Shown here: piece by piece, positions 39,601-47,753 of the stretch
Position numbering within the stretch: position 1 is the first letter of the stretch
Layout of the letters: the number at the start of each line of letters is the position of its first letter
Assembly (NCBI RefSeq): GCF_032854445.1
Contig: NC_088301.1
Span: forward strand, 50,643,187 to 50,707,186
Reading direction: 5' to 3'
Origin: Liolophura sinensis
Taxonomy: Eukaryota > Mollusca > Polyplacophora > Chitonida > Chitonidae
DNA length: 64,000 bases
Translations under genes and position numbers: made by a program
Notes under the pieces: model-generated
Database searches by the model: none
The model's input: only the letters and a program-made list of their open reading frames with translations
Told to the model about the DNA's origin: nothing

Positions 39601-40084
39601 ATAACATATTACATTAGTTGCTGAAACTTACATTTCTCAAGCAGGATGTCATCCTCTAAACAAACCTCAAAATACCTTTCCAAAGATCAATAGAACACTC
39701 AGATTCATTTACATGTACCATACTCGTATTTTTCAGTTCCATCTATCCATGATGCAGAATGGGCATTTCCCACATTGCAGAAAAATGTTTTTGAAAACAG
39801 ATAACAGGCTGATGCAGTATACAGTGAACCATCAGCTAAATGGAAACTTCCAATCCATGATTAAGTTATATCAGAAAGAAATCTGTTTTACTCACCTTTC
39901 CATTCTCATACCACAGCAGAGCATGGTTTCTGGACAAAACTTTACAATCAAATATCCCATTATTAGGAGATGATCGTGTTCGAGCAACGGCGCGCCCTAT
40001 TTTGACAGGTTCGTGTAGAGACATGTGCCGCTCTTGGAATGAGTTTGAGTTTGGGCGGCAGCTGAATATGGCTACGGCTGCCAT
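7019..40084 (-). CDS. SLMAP: SLMAP: FHA-domain, tail-anchored STRIPAK adaptor (30 coding exons)
   Basis: Known family role: SLMAP binds autophosphorylated MST1/2 (Hippo) kinases through its FHA domain and recruits the PP2A-STRIPAK complex; it is anchored in ER, nuclear-envelope or mitochondrial membranes by a C-terminal helix. Seen here: 30 minus-strand exons with GT..AG borders and consistent phases give 2769 nt (922 residues plus stop; human is a little over 800). FHA domain at about residues 5-110 with G30-R31, S51..H54, N73-G74 and N78. Coiled coil from about 155 to 890, with linkers near 385-405 and 515-565. A hydrophobic anchor at about 897-915 is followed by a short tail ending TFTTS. 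Start is ATG at 40084; the frame is open further upstream in the same exon, but there is no earlier ATG in it and the family starts just before AIFxCRPN. No frame damage in any exon. Exon usage is inferred; no transcript data. Confidence 0.93.
7756..7890 (-). CDS. SLMAP: SLMAP coding exon 29: last coiled-coil exon
   Basis: 45 codons; begins [20 protein letters not shown] and ends VADRSKM|GTAATC. Acceptor TTTTATCAG. Phase 0 at both ends. Confidence 0.9.
8933..9092 (-). CDS. SLMAP: SLMAP coding exon 28: coiled coil
   Basis: 160 nt; begins [20 protein letters not shown] and ends [23 protein letters not shown] and AExxxKxxE spacing fits the family. A SINE inserted about 90 bp from its acceptor, in intron 27. 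Confidence 0.92.
9184..9337 (-). mobile_element. 5'-truncated SINE with 12-bp target-site duplication
   Basis: Core and AT-rich tail of the common SINE, lacking the tRNA head. Flanked by perfect direct repeats TGTAGTTATTGA at 9172-9183 and 9338-9349. Lies in SLMAP intron 27, about 90 bp from the exon 28 acceptor. Confidence 0.85.
9848..9920 (-). CDS. SLMAP: SLMAP coding exon 27: coiled coil
   Basis: 73 nt, phase 1 in and phase 2 out; reads [20 protein letters not shown] then AEMR. It resembles the conserved ALExEC-SLK segment of the C-terminal SLMAP coil. This exon ends the phase-1 cassette run. Confidence 0.9.
10238..10345 (-). CDS. SLMAP: SLMAP coding exon 26: 108-nt coil-to-linker exon
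   Basis: Phase 1 in and out; begins [20 protein letters not shown] and ends QKTSTSRNK. Helical first half and a Ser/Thr-rich second half. Donor AAAG|GTAGTC is non-standard after GTA. Confidence 0.82.
10575..10740 (-). mobile_element. Old SINE remnant
   Basis: TTTTATTCATTTAATTGTTT, then ATTTATACAGCAATGGCCAG and GAATAAACGAAACTGGAGTG correspond in order to the SINE tail and core. In SLMAP intron 25. Confidence 0.4.
10793..10855 (-). CDS. SLMAP: SLMAP coding exon 25: 63-nt coiled-coil cassette
   Basis: Phase 1 in and out; reads (W/R)[19 protein letters not shown] then R. Acceptor CTATTTTACAG, donor AGAA|GTGAGT. The first residue depends on which upstream exon supplies its first base. Confidence 0.86.
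11272..11299. repeat. (AT)14 microsatellite
   Basis: 28 bp of uninterrupted AT dinucleotides in SLMAP intron 24. Confidence 0.95.
11613..11675 (-). CDS. SLMAP: SLMAP coding exon 24: 63-nt cassette, duplicate of exon 23
   Basis: Phase 1 in and out; reads [12 protein letters not shown] then VSEELVTTK. Acceptor CCCTCTCACAG, donor AAAT|GTATGT. The split last base is T here but C in exon 23, so exon 25 starts with Trp (TGG) after this exon and Arg (CGG) after exon 23. Confidence 0.85.
12075..12096. repeat. 22-A homopolymer
   Basis: Uninterrupted A run in SLMAP intron 23; on the minus strand it is T-rich. Confidence 0.9.
12163..12219 (-). CDS. SLMAP: Possible extra SLMAP cassette exon between exons 23 and 24
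   Basis: After an acceptor (CTATAACAG) a phase-1 frame reads (R)[18 protein letters not shown] to a weak donor GAG|GTGTGG, giving 57 nt and keeping phase. The frame stays open well past this point and the peptide is not heptad-like, so it may be chance open sequence. Not counted in the main model. Confidence 0.2.
13009..13071 (-). CDS. SLMAP: SLMAP coding exon 23: 63-nt cassette, duplicate of exon 24
   Basis: Phase 1 in and out; reads [12 protein letters not shown] then ASEEIVAAK. It matches exon 24 at 11 of 21 residues, with most other positions conservative and the same length and phases, so the two arose by tandem exon duplication. They could be used together or alternatively. Confidence 0.85.
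13728..13793 (-). CDS. SLMAP: SLMAP coding exon 22: 66-nt cassette
   Basis: Phase 1 in and out; reads [20 protein letters not shown] then LT. The KRRR run could act as a basic patch. Acceptor TTCACTATAG, donor CTC|GTAAGT. Confidence 0.83.
14748..14810 (-). CDS. SLMAP: SLMAP coding exon 21: 63-nt coiled-coil cassette
   Basis: Phase 1 in and out; reads [20 protein letters not shown] then R. Acceptor GTTTTACTAG, donor GAGAG|GTAAGA. Confidence 0.85.
15267..15301. repeat. 35-A homopolymer
   Basis: Uninterrupted A run in SLMAP intron 20. Preceded on plus by CAGGCTAACTTAAAACCAGC; may be the tail of an unrecognised retroelement, or a simple repeat. Confidence 0.9.
16735..16860 (-). CDS. SLMAP: SLMAP coding exon 20: 126-nt coiled-coil exon
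   Basis: Phase 1 in and out; begins [20 protein letters not shown] and ends KGDMVLDLQ. 42 codons, six heptads. Acceptor TTTTTACCCAG, donor CAGG|GTGAGT. Confidence 0.85.
17448..17498 (-). CDS. SLMAP: SLMAP coding exon 19: 51-nt cassette (less certain)
   Basis: Phase 1 in and out; reads [17 protein letters not shown]. Donor AAAA|GTAAGT is strong. The acceptor (TTATTAAGAG) has a poor pyrimidine tract; the only open frame compatible with the neighbours uses the second AG of AAGAG. Could be an alternatively used exon. Confidence 0.6.
17932..18099 (-). CDS. SLMAP: SLMAP coding exon 18: 168-nt linker exon
   Basis: Phase 1 in and out. Begins [20 protein letters not shown] and ends [11 protein letters not shown]. 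Low heptad content and rich in S, N, T and H, so probably a flexible linker between two coils. Acceptor CCCTCAG, donor ATG|GTAAAC. Confidence 0.8.
18502..18564 (-). CDS. SLMAP: SLMAP coding exon 17: 63-nt cassette
   Basis: Phase 1 in and out; reads [20 protein letters not shown] then Q. Acceptor TTTAATTCCAG, donor CAGG|GTATGT. Confidence 0.82.
19198..19263 (-). CDS. SLMAP: SLMAP coding exon 16: 66-nt cassette
   Basis: Phase 1 in and out; reads [20 protein letters not shown] then IN. Acceptor TTCAATTCAG, donor ATC|GTAAGT. Confidence 0.82.
20363..20399. repeat. Perfect 13-bp inverted repeat, 11-nt loop
   Basis: TGTCAATTTATGC at 20363-20375 and GCATAAATTGACA at 20387-20399, in SLMAP intron 15, about 115 bp from the exon 15 donor on the minus strand. 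Confidence 0.7.
20515..20577 (-). CDS. SLMAP: SLMAP coding exon 15: 63-nt coiled-coil cassette
   Basis: Phase 1 in and out; reads [20 protein letters not shown] then E. Acceptor ATTACTTACAG, donor GAAG|GTGAGA. Confidence 0.85.
20742..20804 (-). CDS. SLMAP: SLMAP coding exon 14: 63-nt coiled-coil cassette
   Basis: Phase 1 in and out; reads [20 protein letters not shown] then Q. Acceptor CTTTTACAG, donor AAA|GTAAGT. Confidence 0.85.
20990..21031 (-). CDS. SLMAP: SLMAP coding exon 13: 42-nt coiled-coil microexon
   Basis: Phase 1 in and out; reads [14 protein letters not shown], two heptads. Strong acceptor (TTTTTCTTTTTCAG) and donor (AAAA|GTAAGT). Confidence 0.82.
21165..21224 (-). CDS. SLMAP: SLMAP coding exon 12: 60-nt linker cassette
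   Basis: Phase 1 in and out; reads [20 protein letters not shown]. Prolines make this a break in the coil rather than heptad sequence. Acceptor TTTTCCAG, donor G|GTGAGA. Confidence 0.82.
21529..21591 (-). CDS. SLMAP: SLMAP coding exon 11: 63-nt coiled-coil cassette
   Basis: Phase 1 in and out; reads [20 protein letters not shown]. Acceptor TTTCACAG, donor G|GTATGT. Length is 21 codons, three heptads. Confidence 0.85.
21690..22057 (-). mobile_element. Full-length tRNA-headed SINE, (ACTC)n tail, 16-bp TSD
   Basis: Minus strand: tRNA-like head starting near 22057 with A box TAGCACAGTTGGTAGAGCG and B box GGATCAATCC, a body of about 270 bp, a 3' core GTTGAGTACGACGTTAAAC, then (ACTC)n. Flanked by perfect 16-bp repeats AATAATAGCAAGACGA at 21674-21689 and 22058-22073, so inserted fairly recently. 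Resembles the mollusc-wide V-SINE/RUDI-like type (from memory). Confidence 0.9.
22188..22329 (-). mobile_element. 5'-truncated SINE with 14-bp target-site duplication
   Basis: Same core and tail as the 9184 copy. Flanked by perfect direct repeats TAGCTATTGTTTGA at 22174-22187 and 22330-22343. Lies in SLMAP intron 10, about 130 bp from a SINE of another type. Confidence 0.87.
22517..22685 (-). CDS. SLMAP: SLMAP coding exon 10: coiled coil
   Basis: 56 codons plus 1 nt: [20 protein letters not shown], a middle part, then [23 protein letters not shown] matches the family. Its phase-1 donor (G|GTGACA) opens the run of phase-1 cassette exons that follows. Confidence 0.93.
22955..23104 (-). CDS. 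SLMAP: SLMAP coding exon 9: coiled coil with tandem donors
   Basis: Begins [20 protein letters not shown] and ends KELQEKLQ. Donors GTTAGT (22966) and GTTAGG (22954) are 12 nt apart; the distal one adds VSQE without changing phase. Which is used cannot be told from sequence; the longer form is given. Confidence 0.92.
23505..23567 (-). CDS. SLMAP: SLMAP coding exon 8: coiled coil
   Basis: 21 codons, [20 protein letters not shown] then E|GTATGT. Acceptor CATTTTAG. Phase 0 at both ends. Confidence 0.94.
23849..23926 (-). CDS. SLMAP: SLMAP coding exon 7: coiled coil
   Basis: 26 codons, [20 protein letters not shown] then YETTAK|GTACAA, a conserved SLMAP segment. Acceptor TTTTCCCAG. Phase 0 at both ends. 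Confidence 0.94.
24387..24458 (-). CDS. SLMAP: SLMAP coding exon 6: coiled coil
   Basis: 24 codons, [20 protein letters not shown] then [24 protein letters not shown] is highly characteristic of SLMAP. Phase 0 at both ends. Confidence 0.94.
24756..24851 (-). CDS. SLMAP: SLMAP coding exon 5: coiled coil
   Basis: 32 codons, [20 protein letters not shown] through SESGWQ|GTCAGT. The [14 protein letters not shown] run is a diagnostic SLMAP stretch. Phase 0 at both ends. Confidence 0.94.
25447..25525 (-). CDS. SLMAP: SLMAP coding exon 4: linker and start of helix
   Basis: 79 nt reading [20 protein letters not shown] then LAHYLQ|GTAAGA. The SQEL-QL-YLQ run is the family's start of the coiled coil. 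From memory the linker is shorter than in vertebrates, and a small exon in the preceding 3.7-kb intron could have been missed, although the phases join cleanly. Confidence 0.9.
25526..29226 (-). other. SLMAP intron 3 (3.7 kb)
   Basis: No coding exon recognised, although the linker encoded on either side is shorter than in vertebrates. A degraded SINE lies at 27905-28240; the rest is unremarkable AT-rich sequence. Confidence 0.5.
27905..28240 (-). mobile_element. Degraded SINE of the (ACTC)n-tail type
   Basis: Starts with GATTGATTGGTGTTTAAC and later carries TTTAGTGCTGCTTCACTTGA, matching the body of the 21690-22057 element (TTTAGTGCTGCTTCACTGAG). Heavily diverged between. Confidence 0.55.
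29227..29293 (-). CDS. SLMAP: SLMAP coding exon 3: end of FHA region
   Basis: 67 nt reading (V)[19 protein letters not shown], the strand that closes the FHA sandwich. Acceptor CTTTCAG, donor CT|GTAAGT. Phase 1 in, phase 2 out. Confidence 0.92.
30625..30694. repeat. A-rich simple repeat with C interruptions
   Basis: About 70 bp of A runs split by single C residues, in SLMAP intron 2. Confidence 0.9.
30947..31094 (-). CDS. SLMAP: SLMAP coding exon 2: second half of FHA domain
   Basis: Reads [19 protein letters not shown], then an acidic SEESPPRE loop, then [17 protein letters not shown]73-G74 and N78 complete the FHA site. Two donors lie 9 nt apart: CGAG|GTGAAA at 30946 (gives the family-like RR-V-THGC junction) and AAAA|GTAAGT at 30937 (inserts three residues, same phase). 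Ends in phase 1. An 8.8-kb intron separates it from exon 1. Confidence 0.95.
31095..39895 (-). other. SLMAP intron 1 (8.8 kb)
   Basis: Lies between the two halves of the FHA domain. I see no further coding exon. It holds one SINE with a perfect target-site duplication (35556-35718), a SINE tail fragment near 34640-34676 ending in (ATTC)n, and many short TACATG-type palindromic runs. Open frames here are short and without family resemblance. Confidence 0.6.
35569..35705 (-). mobile_element. 5'-truncated SINE with 13-bp target-site duplication
   Basis: Well-preserved core (CGGCGGCCAGCATTATGGTG, read on plus) and AAATAA tail. Perfect repeats TGTACTTCATATG at 35556-35568 and 35706-35718. Lies in SLMAP intron 1. 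Confidence 0.9.
39896..40084 (-). CDS. SLMAP: SLMAP coding exon 1: start codon and first half of FHA domain
   Basis: Residues 1-63, beginning [20 protein letters not shown] and ending [16 protein letters not shown]. It carries the FHA phosphothreonine-pocket residues G30-R31 and S51-R52-N53-H54. The exon itself extends to 40117, where CTTAG forms an acceptor, so 33 nt of leader are spliced on. Ends in phase 0. Confidence 0.95.
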
Positions 40085-40479
40085 GATTTCTCTGCTCAAT
40101 GTCTGATTCCCGTCCACCTAAGCAAGGAGAAAGAAAAATAATCAACAACATGAACACACAAGCTTATACTGATTTCTCTACTTATGGTTTTCATCTTACT
40201 TTACAACATTATTTTGGTTGCATCGCAAGGATGACTACTGGCAGGACAGTCCAAAAACATGTATAATTCAAACTTAATGCACAAGAAATAAGTTGATAAC
40301 AAAGTTCAGTGTGTAAAAGACTTGCTTATCAGGCCAGGACAACATACTGGACAGCTTGGCACACAAATCCTTAGAACCCACCATCATGTAAATTCATGCA
40401 AGACTGAGGACCACATGGAAGCAGTCTTAAGGGCGTTAAGTTAAATGAAATAAAGGTATGGAAAAGAAAACAAAGTAAT

Positions 40480-40680
40480 TATTTATTTGACTAATGTTTA
40501 ATGCTGAAACTCAAGAATTCTTCACTTACAGAATGACTGAAGTTATGGATGGAGGAAACTGAAGTGGCCAATTGTAAACCAGTACCCCCTACAGGTAGAG
40601 TTGAAGCAGCTACATGTCATTGGTCTAAGGCCTCAAACTTGCAAGAAGCCACCCCTTTAACTGTCTGTGCCACTGAAGCC
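40480..40680 (-). mobile_element. Old SINE remnant
   Basis: TTATTTATTTGACTAATGTT, AACTCAAGAATTCTTCACTT and GGATGGAGGAAACTGAAGTG follow the SINE tail and core order. Lies between SLMAP exon 1 and the candidate leader exon. Confidence 0.5.
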
Positions 40681-40865
40681 TCATTAAGACAATGCAAATA
40701 TATGTATACGTCTGTTAGGCCAGGAAGTACAAAGTACATGTATACATGTAGATATCATATAGGGGTGATGACACTTGATTCCTTCCTTCCTTCCCATCCA
40801 AAATATATGTAGGCTGCAGAACAATTTGTGGCAGGCTTAAGCATATCACTGCATCACACACATGT

Positions 40866-41112
40866 AAATTTATTTATTTATTTGACAGTTATTCTACGCC
40901 GAACTCAAGAATATTTGTCTTCTGCAATGGTGGCCAGCATTATGGTGGGAGGAAACCGGGCAGAACCCGAGGGAAGCCGCAGGTTGCTGAGAGACTTTCT
41001 CATGCATGGCCAGAAAGGAAACCAATATGACTTGAATTCCCAGCAACCTCATTGTTGAGAGGCTCCTGGGTCATTGCGCCGTGCTGGCAAGTGACCCCGC
41101 TAGTCCAGGAAC
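40866..41112 (-). mobile_element. Near full-length SINE with tRNA head type A
   Basis: Minus strand: head GGACTAGCGGGGTCACTTGC (A-box-like) and GCGCAATGACCCAGGAGCCT, then core and AAATAA tail at 40866. Imperfect flanking repeats of the form CACACA(T/C)GTAAA. It ends about 50 bp from the candidate SLMAP leader exon. Confidence 0.8.
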
Positions 41113-41164
41113 GGCCACCACACACGTAAAGTCTAAAATCTTTAACATCATGTATATTACTTAC

Positions 41165-41246
41165 CTCAGTGTCTTTATAAGACAACATCGAAAATAAACT
41201 GTCCTTTAGCAGCAATCATCTCTACACACAATATCACAGCCCGGTT
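41165..41246 (-). other. SLMAP: Candidate SLMAP 5' UTR exon
   Basis: On the minus strand a T-rich tract ending in TATTTCAG precedes this 82-nt segment and GAG|GTAAGT follows it, so both borders are good splice sites. It contains a short upstream ATG frame that ends in TAA before the donor, so it would be untranslated leader. The first coding exon (39896-40117) has its own acceptor 33 nt before the ATG, which requires at least one upstream leader exon. That this is that exon is inference. Confidence 0.4.
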
Positions 41247-43806
41247 CTGAAATACAAAAAAAAAAAAAAATGTAGTTAAATGACAGAATTCACAGATGTT
41301 AAGTGTGATAATAAGTACTTTCTTGTAAAGTGGATAGTGAAAATGATAACCAATATTAATCATGAACCCCCCTCAATGTACTGAATTGCCCGAGACATAA
41401 TGTAAATAGAGGGCTCTTCATAATAACGGTTACAGCAAATATGTATATACAGTTTTAATAGGTATGCTATTAAATGTGTCTGTGTTTGCACCACTATTTA
41501 ACTTCCTTAACTCTCATTCCCAACATGAACTGCACCAAACCAGTTGAGTAAAAACAATATCATAGTGCAAGTAGACTAGCTCTCCACTGGATCACAAGAA
41601 GTTTCCCTAAGCTAATATATATGCAGTCAACATGTTCAATACAATAATCAAACATTTACATGTCGTCAAGACAAAACATTTCTGGTAGATGTACATGTTG
41701 CCTAAGTATCTATAATTTATTTACATATTAATTTCTGTTTGTTTGAAAATTCATGTACATATTATATACATATAATTAGTTAATGTATGAAGACATGTTC
41801 ACATAAAAACATACATGTATGTTAAGTTGCAGTATGACAAACTAGGTCCAAAACAAATGTAAATTCTACAGTATTACAGTTTTGCACATCATGCTGAATT
41901 AAGTACAACCATGGGCAAAGGAGAGAAATGCCATCACTGTTTGATTATCACTATATGTGAGTGCTAAAGTGTAACATGAGATTTTATATAATAGCTGACT
42001 TAGAATTATAGGCTAATGATCATTTGCATTCTGAGATTAATTAACAGCATACAATTTAAATTCTTTATTTAGGTACATGTATACACAGCAAATCTGCTGA
42101 ATTGAGAAAGTAAATCGATATAAAGCTGGACATTAACAAATAGGATAACATGTCACATAGAGGGACAGGAAATGCTAAATCTTCACCAGCAGGTACAACA
42201 GTTAATAATCATTCAACCTTTTTGTTGCATACATGCAGCAAACTATAAAAATAAAGCTTTCACTGATAAAATCACTGTAAAGATCTGTCCTAGCCTTACA
42301 TATGAAAAAGCCGAAAATTCAGGGCAATAATAAAATATACCAACCATACTAACGGTGTTCCCCAATTTCGGTGCACACAAAGTATATAAACATTTACTCT
42401 GATATTTGTAAACCTTGCAACAGAGACCCAAGGAACATAAATATACCATCTGTGGAAACCGACAGTTTGTTAACTAGATCTGTCCAGGGAATCTGGAAGC
42501 ACATATTTCTCTCTAAAATTTTCCCAGTAGCATGTATAACGAAAATTCTCAATCTCACTAATAGCCTTCACCCTGTACACCATGATGCGCATCTACACGT
42601 GCCTCCTGCTGGTAAGTATGTGTAAGCACAACATGTATACAGACCAACATAACTCCATACAGAAATAATGAAATTACCTGTACATGTACATATTAAATTC
42701 ACTGCAATAATTCTTTAACCTTTCTCTATATGTGCAAGTACAAGTATGTGCTGTGTATAAATATGCATACTGTACATGTGTATTCCTAGCAATATATTTC
42801 AAGTTGCCAACCTTCCAAGATTTTCTCTACTATGAAATTACTTAAGTGCATAAGCACAACTGCATTTACATACATGAAATATGCCTTTTCAACACACATA
42901 CTAGTGTAAATGACTGCTGAATTATGACAGTGATTACCACAGTAACATAGTATATCGTATGGATAAAACTTCTAAGAATACTTTCTTAATATTAGCTAAC
43001 AAAGTTTCATTTGAACACATATCCTGTGTGTTTCAGTTTGTCATCTTCTACAATCTATAAATTCCTTCTGCAAAATATTACTTTCTCCCTTCACACCTGT
43101 TATCTATCCATGCCAAACCCATAAGCCAAAAAGCAGAAAGATAACTGGTGAGTGCGGTGGGAAAATTTGTGTTTCCTTAGAGATAGACTTTTGTTTACAT
43201 TAGGAAATGCACCTTGCTAGTGATCAGAAAGCTCCTAAGCTTCACTGTTATATGAACTTGTCTGATAAAAGCTACAGGGATGTTAGTCACTGTTAATGTG
43301 TACGTAGCTTTTTTTAGTACCAAAATGCAACCCACAACTGTAGCCACTGATTTAGAAAATGTTCAAGTTGCATGGTTTCAAGCCACACATCAGGAAAATT
43401 TAAACGAACACAGACTTCCCTTAACCATTACTCAGGCATTTAAATTTCAGAATTAGAGATATAATAATTGCATCTTGGTGAGGCCATGAGAAACCAATAT
43501 ATGGCTTCATTGTAACCCATCTCAACTTCAAATAGAAATGAAAGCTTTATTTCCGTTATTTACTCAGTCTCTTCAGTACACAATGTAAAACTGCACCTGG
43601 TGCAACTGAAGTATGCTTTGAATACAAATAGTTGAATTGCAGTTGGCCTTTTTTTTAGAAGATTCATCTTTTTTGGATCCTGATTCATCACTTCAGGTAC
43701 CAATATTAATAACAATATTAATTGTGGCATGTTTTAAAAAAGAAAGCTAACAAGTTTGAATCTATTTCTGGAAGTATATGATATACTCGTGGTATTTAAA
43801 GAGTGG

Positions 43807-43829
43807 AAAAAAAAAAAAAAAAAAAAAAA
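43807..43829. repeat. 23-A homopolymer
   Basis: Uninterrupted A run in the region between the two genes. Confidence 0.9.
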
Positions 43830-44164
43830 GACCAAGCAAATATACAACAGCTGTGAATGCTATCACCAGCAGTAAAGCCAGTCACGCTATCATCACAAGT
43901 AGTGCTACGTTTTACACAAGAAAATGTCCCACATGAATCTAATATCTAACTATGAATTAACAGCCAAATACATGTATATAGTATGAATGTGATGATGTAC
44001 TACAATAGGCCACAAGTAATATAGTTTTATTAGGTCAATTGCCCTGATAGGAAGTACATGCAAGTTGGTAATGGATGAATCTGGTCAAGCTTCCGCTCCT
44101 GTTTACTAATGCAACAGGTCTGTAACACAGAAAAAACAAGTTCAAACTATAAAAGGTGACATGC

Positions 44165-44480
44165 AAGATTTATTTACTTATTTGCTTGTTGTTTGGCACC
44201 ATGTTCAAGAATTTTTCACTTATACTTTGGCCGTCAGTTTTGTAGACAAGGAAAACAGGAGTGCCCCCGGTAAACCACCAGCCGATGGCAAATTACTGAT
44301 GAACTTTCCCACACCATATAGGAGGAGGAGAAGTGGTCTTCTCCGAAAAAGTTATACTAGGCAAATGGCATCTGGAGTGCAAAGACACACAATCAATGAG
44401 AGCAGAGTAATTCCCTGTCCAACACCGAATGCCGGTTTTAGAACCAGCACTTCATGTATTCTGATGCAAGCCTTCAAATT
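44165..44480 (-). mobile_element. Diverged SINE, second core variant
   Basis: TTTATTTACTTATTTGCTTG tail region, then TTCAAGAATTTTTCACTTAT and CCGGTAAACCACCAGCCGAT. This core variant differs from the 35569 type and is shared with the 1553-1765 copy. The 134-residue open frame across it is SINE-derived, not a gene. Confidence 0.6.
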
Positions 44481-44899
44481 TGCGGCATTCTGTCACACTT
44501 TGACACATAACGCACTTCTGAAACAAAGTCCAGGTGTGTTAGTAGTACACACCTCACAAAATTAACAGTCAAATGAATTTATGTGTGCTAATCTCATTCC
44601 TGGTTTTTGCAAGGGATGTTATGATGACACAACTGCTCAAAAAATGAAGATTAAGGCCTGTTGGTGACAGAATACATGTACAATACCTGGTGCAAAATAT
44701 TCAGTAGAACATGAAATAATTTTTCAGCAAAACCGAATGTCTTTGAATATGGAACATGAAATTATTTACTTACAATTATAATGTTCTTTTTTTTTTTGTT
44801 GAGTCTTCCAGATGAGCATAATTCATTAAAGGCATGTGTTTGTGTATATCTAAACATCCAAACAAGGTATACGTCAGCTTGTTTTTGTCATACTTTTAT

Positions 44900-45125
44900 T
44901 TATTCTTTTATTTTATTTATTTAATTGTGATTTAACGTCATACTCCAGTTACATGATGGCGATAAGTTTCATGTGTATTGAAAACCTGACAGCCCGAAGA
45001 AAACCACCACCCTAGTTCACGTCTGACGTGATGTGACAACGTTTAGGAGTTTAATAGTGCCTACTGACAGACTAATCTTACATGTTGCTGACCATTTACT
45101 TAAAGCCTGATATCGCAGGTGCTAA
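44900..45125 (-). mobile_element. Diverged SINE remnant
   Basis: ATTTAATTGTGATTTAACGT, CATACTCCAG and GAAAACCACCACCC are the tail and core landmarks in order; the remainder is too diverged to assign. Confidence 0.45.
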
Positions 45126-47753
45126 CCACCGCATTCACAGTACACCACCAACCTTTGGCAAGTTATATTTCCTGACTTTTTAACTTACGTATAAAGTATG
45201 GCATATTACTGGATAGTAAGTTTCAGGGCCATATCTAATGCCATATTTGGAAACATTTGGGTGTCCAAAGTAATCAAGCTGTACTAAAACTTACATTGTA
45301 GTACATTGAACAAAACTATGATGATTTACCAATAAAGCGTTAAATTTTCATATAAATTCTTTCATTCACAGACCTAAAATCATTTTGAGTTGGATTTTAT
45401 CAAATTTCTTCATGTAGTATAATAATGTCATCTCAGGATCAGAAACTTCTTTAGATATGGCCCTAGAGGTGATTGGCACACTTCATGTAAGAGTAGATGA
45501 GAGCAATGGAATATCCGAGAATGGTACTGAGCTGTCCTTTTGTACAAAATTTCTATTTCACTGACTTCTTCAATAAACAAAAGTTAGAGACGGTATAGCA
45601 TTATGTAATTCAAGCCATGCACCTGCTTATTTTAATTTATAGAAGAAACCTCAAACCCTGAAACTGTGGGTTGAACACCTGAATGATGAAATCTGCATGA
45701 ACATACATGTAAGCCTTAACAAGCTGATATTGAGTACAACTTGGTCAGGTACGTGGGTAATGAGTTAACCTGGTCTGTCTCCAAAACCCATACCAGTAAA
45801 ATGGCTGTCTGTATATCAACCTGAAAATTGCCAAAGTATAAGATTTTCTACCGACATGCATATCATACATTAACAGTGGTACAAAAAAGGCAATATACCA
45901 AAAAAGACTAAAGCAGAGATCAAAACCAGGGCTTTACCTTGACGTGAATCCAGGTTTACTCAAAATTTGAATTACTGAAGAGCACATGAAAGCTTTACAC
46001 CATTACAGTTATTCACATGGAATCCACAAAATTTTTTACTTTATAAGAAACAAAACTTTCCCTTGAAGTAACACTTTCTGGACTTGGACTAGTTTCTGGT
46101 GAATTCCGTAAGAATGCAAGTAGATTTATGTTAAAAAAAAAAAAGCAAAAAAAATAATGCCTTAAAATACTACACCAAATACTACTGTGTGTCACAGTGT
46201 GCAATTTTGTTTGGACATTTAATTGCACAGATTCTTCTTTCAAGTGGACACTGACATAAATGCCTGTTGAATCAGAGTGTAGGTTCCAAAGCATGTATAC
46301 CTTCCATCGCCCTATGACTTCCTAAACCCGAAACAAGATGAGGATCCTCAATGAGCCTTACTAGCCTATATCTTAATTGGAAATGCTTGTCTCTTTTGTT
46401 AATTGATCTCTTCCTTTACTATTTATTAACCTTGTTATTTATTGCTTGATGACTTCTCTACTTGAGAGTGAAATGTCAATATCTTATTTAGGACTGACAC
46501 ACACTTTTCTCTAGTTGTATATGTTAAACAAACCAAGATCATATGATGTCAACCTCTTGATAAAGATGCAAGCACATGAATCACAATATCATGTTAATAA
46601 ACTACGCTGTTATCTACAAGTAATTGCTCTTGTAGCGTTTCATAGAAATCTGATATGTTACTAAACGGATTCAGGCATTGTTTAACCAGACAACCTGCCT
46701 CAATCTGTTTATGCTTGTGTGTGCAAAATCTTGTGGCAAAATTGGAAAAAATATTACTTCTACCATTAATGACAAATCATACTTTACTTTTAATTCCATT
46801 TAAAAAAATCTAAACACTCTTAACACAAAGTACTCACATGCATCTTATATACACAACTTTGTCTGTAGCGATGTACTACGGTGTTAACGTACATATTAGC
46901 TTAGATTTCTTAAAAAAAAAAACTTTGTTGACAGCTGTAAGACATCATTAGATAGCAACTAAGGTATACTGCAGAGATAAAAAGTTACCGCAGCTGACTG
47001 ACAAACAGCAAAGATAAGACAGACATACATTAACACCAGAATCGTACACCTGAATAGGACCAGCGGTTTGTGTTGTCAAGGTTTTCAGTACCTTGTACAT
47101 GACATGGATGTATAAAGGACCCAGTTGGTAAACGCCGAAAAAAAAGACTACATTTTTATAGAACACCTGCTGAATGTCTTTAAAATATGATGTACACGAC
47201 AACACTTGAATAATTTCATTTAAGCCAATACAAAAATATTTGCAAAGCAGACACACACGCATGTTGTAACTTCGCCCCACTTTCTGATTCTGTTTCCCTG
47301 TTAGTGTTTTCGAGGTCAACATTTTAGACAACTACGGTCAATGTTTGCTAGGATATTTTTGACACAAAAGTCTCACTTGAAAGCAATTTAAGAAAAGAAT
47401 AAAAGATTTCAACTCAAAGTTAGTTCAATACAGTGAAGTCATGCTTATCCATTTGTGGCCTTACCATCAGTAAACTTTTAGGAATCCCCAATGCCATTTC
47501 AAGAGACAGCCATGTTGAATTTTTGTTGCACTTGCCTCGAAATGACAACTCGTATCTCTAATAAAATTGTTTTCTACATAATGCCTAACTAGACCAAATT
47601 AACTTCCTAGCTCCCATGCATGGTACTTTTAATAATAACAATATCCAACCAATACCTCTATTGGATCTAAAACGCCTTATAATTTTTGTACAGATTTGAA
47701 AGCTTTTCGGTGAAGTGAGGGTAAAGCCCGCTAAAGGTCAAGGCCGCACAGAT

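Larger units (their letters stand above)
41247..47753. promoter_or_regulatory. Intergenic region shared by divergent SLMAP and DENND6A
   Basis: The start codons of the two divergent genes are 7.7 kb apart (40084 minus, 47754 plus). No other coding signal is seen between them. Promoters for both must lie here or in adjoining leader introns, but I cannot place a TSS. One YY1-like site (AACATGGCTG on minus, around 47508) sits about 250 bp before the DENND6A start; this is weak evidence. Contains SINE remnants at 44165-44480 and 44925-45125 and a 23-A run at 43807. Confidence 0.4.

Noticed and set aside
44161-44565. 134-codon open frame on plus
   Set aside because: It runs across a SINE core and tail; the peptide is translated repeat.
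46948-47331. 127-codon open frame on minus, upstream of DENND6A
   Set aside because: No family resemblance. It could overlap an SLMAP leader exon (a GTAACT donor at about 46985), but nothing else supports it.
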